Shown: piece after piece, positions 55,500 through 64,000 of the stretch | How positions within the stretch are numbered: the first letter of the stretch is position 1 | How the letters are laid out: the number at the start of each line of letters is the position of its first letter | NCBI RefSeq assembly: GCF_050947875.1 | Contig: NC_134576.1 | Span: 53,320,255-53,384,254, forward strand | Source: Dermacentor variabilis | Lineage: Eukaryota; Arthropoda; Arachnida; Ixodida; Ixodidae | Length of the DNA stretch: 64,000 nucleotides | Direction of reading: 5' to 3' | The notes under the pieces: model-generated | Told to the model about the DNA's origin: nothing | Databases searched by the model: none | Seen by the model: the letters and a program-made list of their open reading frames with translations, nothing else | Translations under genes and position numbers: made by a program

Positions 55500-56660
55500 A
55501 GCCGCATGTGTTGCATTGGCACCGTCATCCTTCTTCGACAAACTGCACAGACATCTTATCTGAGCCACCTCTTAAAGATGTATTGCAGTTGTATCATGTC
55601 GGCAGCATGCGGCATATTCTCGGACGATTACTCTGAGTGCGCGTTGTCTAGGCTGGTTGAGCAAAACCTCTCTAATTATCCAACGTGCTGCGTTATACGT
55701 CACATGAAAGTGATATTGTCGCCTGAAGCGATTCGTCCGAAATCCCCGTGTTCGGCGCGATGGAGCAGTTTTTGTAGTGCTAGTAACAGCTTGCAAGAAT
55801 AGGGAACACACGCACATCTGTCGCGGAATACAGCTGCGTAGGTCGCCAAGACACACCTTTTTACCACGGTGCAAGCGTGTTAGGCTCCGAGTACAGCTTG
55901 CTGACATAGTATAAAAGTTGATTCTCTCTCTCTCTCTCTCCCTGGGGGACCAGAGTTTCTCGTCTGACAGGACGCTAGAGAGTGTTGCTTATTTTTACGC
56001 CAAAAATACGTTTAGAATGGCAGCTCTCATTAACTTTCAACAAGTCCTCCCTGATTACCCATTCATGAAAGGTCTCGGACGATTGCATAGCGTCACGTTG
56101 TGTCGTAGTCCTTTTCTACGTCAAGGAATATTGATAAAAGGACAGTTTACGGACAAAGTGTAGCCTCGCACCCACGAAGCGATCGGTTCTTGACCGGCCT
56201 TCTCCAAATCCGCATTGGTACGGATCATGCATTTTGTTTGCTTTAAGGTGTTGTAGAAAGCGATGATTTATCATACTTTCGAACAACTTGCAGAGGCAAC
56301 TTGTAAGTGCTATTGGGCGATAGGTTGTTACTAAGCTGCGATCCTCGCCCTGTTTCAAGACAGGTATGGCAGTAGCTTCATTCTATGAGAACGCAAGATA
56401 TGCAGCTGCTCAGAGTGTATTGAAGAGCGCGAGCCGTGTGATTTCGGTGTCTCGGCACATAATCTCGTGCAAAGCTCTGTGTGCATCCGCTTCTTTATGT
56501 TTTTTTATGAGTTCATGAGATTTTTGATGAGTTTAGTGAAGCTTTCATCTCGGGCACGTAATAAGGGTGGTCAAAAGCTTCGTTTGGGATACATTTGCGG
56601 TCGAGAGACTTCTGTTCCTTTGTTTCTTATAATTTCAGGAAATACAACGCCTAATGCATA
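55500..56660 (-). pseudogene. I-type LINE reverse transcriptase remnant
   Basis: RSLVTTYRPIALTSCLCKLF and HDPYQCGFGEGRSRTDRF (56,116-56,358) are the first RT blocks. They are followed by V-E-K-D-Y-D-T, where Y-D is the catalytic block, and by P-P-G-R at a (TC)n run (55,921-55,941) that replaces P-Q-G. The linker upstream (56.36-56.65) is degraded. Confidence 0.75.
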
Positions 56661-57079
56661 GAGCTAGAAAGGCATTCAAAGTGCTCCCGAAGTTCAACGG
56701 CCTTGTCCTGCAGGCAGCTTCCTTGTTCGTTTACCGAATGCAGCGGATGGATTTGCTTCCCCGTCAGTCTTCTCAGCCGGTCCTAAACTTTCACCTGTGT
56801 GTACAATTTCACAATGGAGAGAAACCTCTCTAAGCTTACCCTCCTTGTTTCCCTTCGAGTCCTCCTTCCCTGCGGTTTCTTGTGTTTGAATGAAATAAGG
56901 TTCTCCGCATTAGCGAATTCCCAGAGCTTTATCTTGTTTCTTACACGGCTGTCTACTGCCGCAGTCTACGGACATTTGTCTGTGGCATGAATTTTTCTGC
57001 TGCGTCTATGCTGAATGTATTCATAATATCAAAATAACTTGCATTTTAAAAATATTCCCTCTCGGCCGATGATAGTTTC

Positions 57080-57830
57080 CAGTGAGGACCACATGGCAGG
57101 CATTCGTGTTGCTGTAGGAGCTTTAGCGTTACAGGGAAGTAGTTACTTTAAGTTAATTTTTATCACACTCCTTTGCAAATACGGACAGACGACCGCAGAG
57201 TCCATTGCTAATTCTTGCGAGAAATACTCATAAATTATGTTGTATATTATAATACACGGGCTCGTTTTTGTTAAACAGACAATTATCAGAGGATATAGAA
57301 AGCTTTCTCTTAGACGGCTTGTGGTGTCCCACCGGGAGTCTTTGAACTTCAGAAAATACAATGACATTTCGGAAGTGTCTGATGAGCACTAAAATTGCTG
57401 GTGATTGAGTATGCTTCTGGGAGCTGGTCAATGAGACAAATATTCCCCTTTAGTTAGTTGGTAATTGAGCGGTATCTAAATGAAGCAAGAACGTTATGAG
57501 CTTCAACAATACTGTTTGCATAGACACGGCATCGAGAGGCGTCTAAAGAGCCACATTCCGGAAAGCGATGGACCCGTCGGTAATTGCTACACCACATTAC
57601 GAGGCAACACGATCGTCGCGGCCTCTGCGAAATATTGCATACTACCGGAGAAAATTCCTTTGTCTAAAATTTAAATGTCTCTCTTGGACACAGAAGTCCT
57701 TCAGTCCTTCAGTTGATATCAAAACAATTATTGAGTTATGTTCTCTAGATTACGGATTAATATTCCACTGCGTTGCCTGCATGGCAATCCTAGTGCTATA
57801 AACTGTGTGTTCTGCCAGTTAAGGAGAAAT
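57080..57830 (-). pseudogene. I-type LINE endonuclease remnant
   Basis: TQWNINP at the start matches the Q-W-N block, followed by DFCVQERHLNFRQRNFL where Q-E-T is usual. The rest is recognisable (IIVCLTKTSPCIIIYNII and CLFNKNEPVYYNIQHNL in adjacent frames) but every catalytic block is broken. The GDFN box is not intact. Confidence 0.65.
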
Positions 57831-57859
57831 TGAAATGTATACTCGTGTGTCCCTGCCTG

Positions 57860-58270
57860 GACCCATGATATTTAGTTTTTTCTTTTTTGGTGTGGTCGAT
57901 CGAACCATGCTGCTCTTTCGTTACCCGTGCGCCATTGTTGCATCCCCTGCCTCCTGGGAGGCGCTGGATGCCCCTCCTTGTAGGCGGCTTCATCGTGTTT
58001 CAGGCCTCGGCTGGTGAATAGAAGCCTTGTGGCCTGACGGCCCAGGTGTCGCCGAGCTCTTTTGCTGGGTAACTGGAGTAGTTTTACCTACGGCCACCAC
58101 AGGTCAGGCGCCAAACCCGAAGGCTCACTGTGCACTCGCTGGGGAACGGGCAGAGACCGATGCAGCGCCTCCGCTAACTCACCGCATCCATGTAAGCTGT
58201 ACTGTGAAAAATTCAGCACCTTGTTGTGGATTCTTCGAATGAGATATTTCGTCAGATTTTCAATGGAATT
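57860..58270 (-). pseudogene. I-type LINE ORF1 C-terminus
   Basis: A charged Arg/Lys/Gln-rich region with GMQQWRTGNERAAWFDRPHQ and a K-K-E-K-T-K tail in a second frame, resembling the basic C-terminus of gag-like ORF1. Weak by itself; placed by its position before the endonuclease. Confidence 0.5.
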
Positions 58271-58275
58271 TTAGG

Positions 58276-59862
58276 TCTGGGGCGCTATAGCGTAAAACAA
58301 TTCCAAACTTTTCTATTTCAATTTTGCAATCAGCCTTCCCCGATTGGACAAAAACTTTTTGGACCACCCCCATTTCACCTGTCTGTCACGCGACGTCAGG
58401 ATATCCGCAATAGCTCGCCATCTGATATGACGTATACACACTGATTATGCGTGATTTGACCCAGCAAAAGAAAAATAGTCATTTCTGATTCGAAGCCACT
58501 TCGCCATTAGCCCTCGGCCATTGGTCAAAAGTTTACGAACTGCGCCCACTTCACCTGCCTCTCACGCGACGTCACAGAACCGCAAAAACTCACCGCGTCA
58601 AAGTGATGTGCACGCGATAAAGATGCATTAATATGTCGAACAAAACTGAATTGTCTGCTGAATAGCTGCAGGCTGCGCCGTTCCGAAAGGAATAAAAATT
58701 GGCTGCCGCAGATCGCTCAGGCACTGGCTACTCGCACCTGTCGAAGAGCTTGGGTTTATTTGCGTGTCAAAACTTTCTACGTGGCAGTGTAACATTTTCG
58801 AGCACTTTCGGCCCGTTTAGGACCTCGTTCTGCCAACTCTCCTTTGCTGAGGATGCGTTTGAGCGTTATTCATAAGCTTCCGTTGCATGCCGCTGCGATT
58901 GTCGACGAGCCACCGCAAACAAAGTAAGAGAAAGCGGACCAATAACAGACACTGGCACTACCCTGTTCATCCGGTTATCAAATTTTAGTGCAGTAGCTCG
59001 GCCCTATCAAATCCCTCTCGACTTGAGCGTGCTCCTCGCCTCTTGTGAGCCAATTAGATAAGACAATCCGCTAAGTGTAGGCAATGTTATTCGTTTTTCA
59101 AGCATACAAAAGTGACCTCCTATGAACGAGGAGAGCATTTGATTGGTCTGTTCAGAGAATCCGGCGCGTGACCGCCCGATGCTTGCGTCGGCGGTTACGC
59201 AAATTTGACGTCAGGAGATTGGAATAAAAACACATTGGAATAGGTTTACGTTATAGGGCCCCTGCCACGTTCCGAAAGGAACAAAAAATGGCTACCGCCG
59301 ATCGCTCAGGCACGGCCTACTCGCACCTGCCGGAGAGCATGGGTTTATTTGCGTGTAATAAGACTTTTTGCGTGGCCGTGTAACGTTTTCGAGCACTTTC
59401 GGCACGTTTACGACCTCGTTCTGCCAACTCTTCTTTGCTGAGGATCCGTTTTAGCAGCATTCTTAAGCTTCCGTTGTATGCCGCCGCTGTTTTCGGCCAG
59501 CCACCGCAAAGTAAGTAAGTGAAAGGAGACCAATCGCAGACGCCGGCACCACCCTCTTGATCCGGTTATCAATTTTCAGTGCAGTGGCTCGGCCCCATCG
59601 AATCCCTCTACACATGAGCGTGCTCCTCGCCTCTTGTGACCCAATTATATCAGGCAAGCCGCTCAGTGTAGGGAATGCTATTCGTTTTTCCAGCAAACAA
59701 ACGTGACCTCCTATGAACGAAGAGACCGTTTGATTGGTCAGATAAGACAACCCTGCGGGTGACCGCCCGATGCTTGCGTCGGAGGTTACGCAAATTTGAC
59801 GTCAGGAGATTGTAGTAAAAACTTAATGGAATAGTTTTCGTTATAGGGCCCCTGTTTTCCAC
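58276..59862. mobile_element. non-autonomous element with inverted ends and a 589-bp internal duplication
   Basis: The left end CTGGGGCGCTATAGCG is matched in inverse by CGTTATAGGGCCCCTG at 59,249-59,264 and by ACGTTATAGG-like sequence at 59,839-59,854. Units 58,680-59,268 and 59,269-59,857 are tandem copies starting GTTCCGAAAGGAA. Two diverged subrepeats (CACGCGACGTCA) lie at about 58,340-58,440 and 58,510-58,615. No ORF. Confidence 0.85.
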
Positions 59863-59889
59863 GTTTCATAGAATCAGGAATAAGCCGAA

Positions 59890-60560
59890 TAGTAGCCTTC
59901 GCAATTCACAAGTGTGGTGTGCCAGAACAATTTTTCGGAGGGGTTACCATTATGGCCACATTTTGTGCAGCTGACTTGACCTCGGCAGCTTTGGAAGCCG
60001 TGGCCTTATTTCTGGCTCTTGAAACATCGAACATGAAGGATGTAGGTCATTACACAGGTCTTAGTATAGCTTGTCTCGATGGTCTCTGGTACAAAACTAG
60101 GGGGAAATATAATCAGATGCTTTTGGGGATTACGTTGTTGTGTCCTAATTTTCATCTTTTTACTGCAATGACATTTTGTACTTGGCAGCCTTCCAGTAGT
60201 TATCCTTCGGTTAGTTCTAACAACTACATGTCTGAAATCGCGCCTCGGACTCTCTCTGTTCAAGGAGCGATGTGGGGTCTCTGTTATTGGGATGTCAGCA
60301 AAGGCTGTGCGTTTTGCAAGTTTTTTATGTTGTAGTTCGTCACGAACCTCAACGACGAAGTCAACGCTTGCCAACTTGCTAGCTTTATAACCTGGTTGAA
60401 TGGTGTTCCTTAGGGATTTTGATGAAAGGTGAGATATCTCTTACTGGTTTTCAGCTTTACCGCTGCACTGAAAAGAAATGTTCAGGAAACCTTCTGTGCG
60501 TAAGCGCTTTGCAGCGGTACGATCAGGAAGCAAAGGGAACGATGCTGTATGCATGCTGGA
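59890..60560 (-). pseudogene. I-type LINE ORF1 gag-like part with zinc knuckle
   Basis: The frame from 60,374 has KRTAFADIPITETPHRSLNR, SFVPETIETSYTKTC and ILHVRCFKSQK. Past a stop the knuckle region continues with FQSCRGQVSCTKCGHNGNPS. The order matches ORF1 proteins of I-type LINEs (C-F-K-C-Q then C-x2-C-x4-H). One Cys is replaced by Ser in the first knuckle. RNA-binding role inferred. Confidence 0.75.
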
Positions 60561-61570
60561 TGTAATTACTTCGGCAGCAATGACAGCCACCCACTACGGA
60601 GCCCAACAATGGGATGCTACAAGTTTGACACAGTAAGGACTTGCACACACCAGCCGTGCATCGCTGCTATAACCGAACGCAACATACTGAAGATTGGATT
60701 AATCGGTTGCGGTATTGGGAAGAAAAGAGATGACAGGAAAGAAGAGGTAACTTAAGAAATCAATAGATTGTAGAGAGGGGCAGGAAAAAGCTACCACCAC
60801 TTTCTCGCGGATGAGTCAGTCCGGGGAGCGCCTACGTGATGCCGAGGCCAAAGCAGCGTAGTGTCTCTGCCGAGGGTCTTTACAGGCCCAAAACCCTGCC
60901 TTCGGCTCAACCCCAATGCTCCCCTTTTTGCTGGACCATCCCTCATGTGCTCTGTTACGTAGTGCCGCAAGACAGCAGAATACTGCTGACGAAGACTTCG
61001 CTAATTACCAGAATGCACTAAATCAATTTAAACTTGTTTCTTTTAAAGCACATATTGCAAGAATTGTACCGGGTGTGTTAGCAAAGCGTACCCACCCGGA
61101 ATAAATTTATAGGAAGACACCACTTTGGCGATATGCGCCATCAAACTCGTTGTAAAAAATCAAGGTTGTTCCACTTAGCTTTTTAACAAAAAATCCATTT
61201 ATGTGTTGCAGCAGAAAAGTAATGGGAACGCTCATGCATTTCATCCACCACTTTGTAAAATATCTTGAAACTGGTGTCATCCTGTAGAATAATTTAAACT
61301 ATGTCTTGCATATTCAACTGCTACAATTAGTCAATTGCAATAAATATTCTTGGAGCTACAAGCACTTTTACACTTCCAACTCTGTCAGAAAAGCGCCTAA
61401 AGGCATCTTACATTGTTAAGCACGGTACGGCAATGTTTCGAACGCTACCGATGCCTTTCCAGAACAATTCTGGGTTGTATTTGATGGAAAAAATGCTTTT
61501 ACCTCTAGTAACCATAGAACTCTACCACCCAGGGAACAAATTGTATCTGAAGGGCCTGAAGCCTCTGCAG
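60560..61570. other. possible LINE 5' region, no gene
   Basis: Contains no supported ORF. A GC-richer block at about 60,780-60,930 could be the 5' untranslated region of the LINE. The remainder is AT-rich. Confidence 0.35.
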
Positions 61571-61576
61571 CTCATG

Positions 61577-62290
61577 TTAAAGGGACAATGAAGGCAAACA
61601 TTACGTCAAGCTAAAGTGAGATTACAGCTCCAGTGTACACAAGGCGTCCATATCATCGCAGAGTCTTAGTAATTGAGAAATTGAGGTAATGCAGGATATG
61701 ATGTAAGACTCGCACGGTACAAGTACATGCCCGATGATGAAGGTACTCCTTATTTAAATTCTGTAACTAGCACTCTACCACTCCTTATAAAACCATTATT
61801 GTCTTGCAATATAAGACGAAAGAGAGTGTTTCTTGTCCACTTCTACTTCATTTTAAAATAAAAAGTGCCTATTGACATTACCATCGAGAACGACATGGGA
61901 AGTCGGAAGGTTTCGTCTGGGCTGCCCGTGCTTTTGCGTTTCAGTAAATTCGTTATCGCGAAGTGTTCAGCTTGTGTTGAACGCGCACAAACTGCAAGTA
62001 TCAGAATTTCACGACCATGTGAAGTCGTGGGATTAGCGAATGGTCGGCGCCACTTGATTAAAAGCAGCTGCCGCGGCGAATGCAACGCTTTGTCATGACT
62101 TGGTTTCTCAATGGCCGCGGATTTTCGTTTTGTGCCGAAAAGTGTACTGCCGTCTTTCGGGTGCCGTTTTACTGCAGCAAAGATTAGTGATGGCCTATGC
62201 AACATTGCCATGGCCGGTTGGGTGGCAGAAAATTTTATGGCAATAAAGGTGTTCAGATCCTCCAGATACAATTTCCTTGCAAACTAAACC
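61577..62290. repeat. interspersed repeat beginning TTAAAGGGACAATGAAGGC
   Basis: The start motif is one I associate with a widespread tick repeat (TTAAAGGGACACTGAAGG). The minus-strand 142-codon open stretch at 61,843-62,271 inside it has no recognised domain and is probably chance. Confidence 0.5.
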
Positions 62291-62623
62291 TTTCCTTGAC
62301 ATGCAATAGGCGCTGCGAGATTTTCCGAATCGTATTAGCCCTTAAAACAAGTGGATGCACATTTGTCTCTGTCCTCACCTTCACTTCTTTACTAAAATCC
62401 AGTATCTTGCTTAGTCCTTGTAAGTAAACATGGGCGCAGTTATACTAATTACCGCTCCACATACTTCTACTGCACTGCCTGCTGCTCTTAGCTCTGAAAA
62501 CACTATTACGTGAACCGCTTGCCTGTACTAAGAGCCTTCGAAACAACGAACTTCCTTAGATTTATGACCCATGTTTCCGTGCGATGTAGTACCATAGAAG
62601 TACCATAGAATAGAAAAAAAGAG

Positions 62624-62775
62624 GCGAGGCGTGCAGACAGGACACAAGAGTAGAGAAGTGGACTACACGAATGCCATGTTGTCCACTTCTCTACTCTTGT
62701 GTCCTGTCTGCACGCGTCACTTTTTTTTTGTATAATGAGTCCCTACCAACTAGCTCAGCTTTCTGTCGTTCGAAA
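62624..62775. mobile_element. second Penelope-type foldback fragment
   Basis: GGCGTGCAGACAGGACACAA and the following 19 bases (62,626-62,664) are repeated as reverse complement at about 62,677-62,715, with a short loop. The right side then continues with TATAATGAGTCCCTACCAAC to CTGTCGTTCGAA, the same end as the left end of the 38-kb copy. Confidence 0.85.
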
Positions 62776-62969
62776 ATAGACGTAGACTGTTGTGTCGGCT
62801 GGCGGTCATGTCGACAACAGCACGCTGCGAAGTGCGCATGCGCCATTAAGTGTTACAAGCAGAGTGCCGCTTACAAGCAGAGTGCCCGAGCCTCAACCCA
62901 CAAGCATTGGTTTATAAACGTCGTTCACCCGAAACTTGGCTGATCCTTTCGGCACCCCTGGCGCCAAAA

Positions 62970-63840
62970 ACAGACATTATTTACTTTGGCCTAAATAAAG
63001 CATTTCATGTAATTTTTATGGGCTCCTTCTCACGAAGCTAACGCAAATGGACATGCCTTCTTCCATCAGCGCCCTGCTGTTTGAATACCTCAGCAAAAGA
63101 TATTTTTCAATTAGCCTTATTGCACATATTTCTATTCGCTTCGAAGTCACAACTAGAGCTCTTCAAGGGTCTGTTTTTGGCCCTCTTTTATTGTCACCTT
63201 TTGTAAAAGACATTTGGTAAACAATTCAACTCTCTTCTTTTCTTCTACATAAAGAAAACTACAGCTAATTAACACCGCTGTCTGTGTTCGCGACTGCATG
63301 GATCACATATTTTTCACTCTTGAACTGATGCAGAGACAGCTGGAACTGCAATAACTGCAACCAATGGTGGGCTTTCAAGACATAGTAGGGTACACGCGGT
63401 AACCGTACTATGTGCTACTTTCGTGTGCTTTTAGTGATGCTTCAGTGCCCATGACCACTAAATGGAAGACCTTGGTGTGTACTTCGACAGAACTTTACGT
63501 TTTTATTCACACGCTAAATATTTCAAACAACTCGCCCTTCTCGCTCTTGTCATTGATGTATATCCGACGACTCCCACTCACCTGCTGTCTTCCTGAAATT
63601 TGTGTTTTACTTTGCCCTCCGCTATTGGAGCATGCCTCTCTAGGCATATGTAATTTCAAGCACAGGTATTCCCGTTCTGGCGACCACAGCTCAACCCTAA
63701 TCATTGTGCGTCAGCTCACATCTCTAAAGTCGAGACGTATTATATGGGAGCTCTCATTCCTCCGTAAGGTGGTCCATGACCTTAAACAATGTCCCTTCTT
63801 GACCATGCGCAGTATTTAAAGCCGTGGGTATATACTAGGC
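62970..63840 (+). pseudogene. jockey/CR1-type RT remnant
   Basis: Codons for LNKAFHVIFMG (catalytic block; D-L-S-K-A-F-D is usual), then TTRALQGSVFGPLLL (P-Q-G-S box), then LGVYFDRTLRFYSHAKYFKQ in a later frame (RT thumb). The Y-x-D-D box is not recognisable. Highly decayed. Confidence 0.65.
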
Positions 63841-64000
63841 CGCATCGTGCGTTTATGAGCGGCCTTATTGCATCATAGGCTGTATTATGGTACAACTGCA
63901 TTCAATACGCACTAAGTTTTCTGCCTGTATTGGCGTATTTCACCGTTCATTCTGTGTATTGTACATAATCAAGTTGTATGATGAAATCCATCTTACGTCC

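Larger units (their letters stand above)
54110..60560 (-). mobile_element. I-type LINE, near full length, decayed and interrupted
   Basis: On the minus strand: ORF1 with zinc knuckle (60.5-59.9 kb), ORF1 C-terminus (58.27-57.86), endonuclease (57.83-57.08), RT (56.65-55.5 and 54.9-54.4) and RNase H start (54.26-54.12). It is split by a duplicated inverted-terminus element at 58.28-59.86 kb and by unrelated sequence at about 55.04-55.34 kb. Many stops. Confidence 0.8.

Noticed and set aside
61843..62271. 142-codon minus-strand open frame
   Set aside because: It lies inside an interspersed repeat and shows no motif; likely a chance frame.
1..64000. CRISPR arrays, rRNA, bacterial operons or viral genomes
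   Set aside because: None seen. The repeats are transposon-derived and gene order and splice signals are eukaryotic.

Overview
This window is eukaryotic, repeat-dominated DNA, most likely from a hard tick (Ixodidae). That is inferred from the retroelement families present: RNase H-bearing I/R1-type LINEs, RTE- and CR1-type LINEs, Ty3/gypsy elements, Penelope-like GIY-YIG elements and a tRNA-derived SINE. There is no operon structure, rRNA, CRISPR or intact autonomous element. Almost every coding trace is a frameshifted or truncated transposable element (TE).
Layout: 0.44-5.2 kb, degraded gypsy element A (+). 5.2-10.7 kb, short Penelope and endonuclease fragments plus local repeats. 10.8-13.8 kb, a LINE ORF1 piece, gypsy B (-) and an antisense LINE tail. 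13.8-18.3 kb, a decayed LINE (+) ending in a TGTC microsatellite. 18.5-26.5 kb, five stitched LINE pieces, including a CR1-type copy (-) whose ORF1 leader carries a 2A-like motif. 27-45 kb, a candidate host gene on the minus strand, seen as short phase-compatible exons separated by TEs: an RTE LINE at 29.6-30.7 kb, a mariner fragment at 33.3-33.6 kb, gypsy C at 34.8-40.9 kb, SINE copies at 41.0-41.4 kb and a LINE at 42.2-43.7 kb. 45-48.9 kb, AT-rich DNA with a CR1/jockey LINE end. 48.87-53.97 kb, gypsy D (+) with both LTRs and a 4-bp target duplication. 54.1-60.6 kb, a long I-type LINE (-) split by a duplicated element with inverted termini. 60.6-64 kb, a common interspersed repeat, a Penelope foldback fragment and a jockey/CR1 reverse transcriptase (RT) relic.
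The best-resolved structure is a nest. Gypsy C is interrupted in its integrase by a piggyBac-like element with TTAA duplications, and in its RNase H by an 804-bp Penelope-derived palindrome with a 12-bp target duplication. In both places the gypsy reading frame resumes across the insertion. Gypsy C has also lost its RT, which is replaced by a second copy of a gag segment. The other leading observation is the 2A-like translational-recoding motif in the CR1 leader. No protein identity could be assigned to the host-gene exons.
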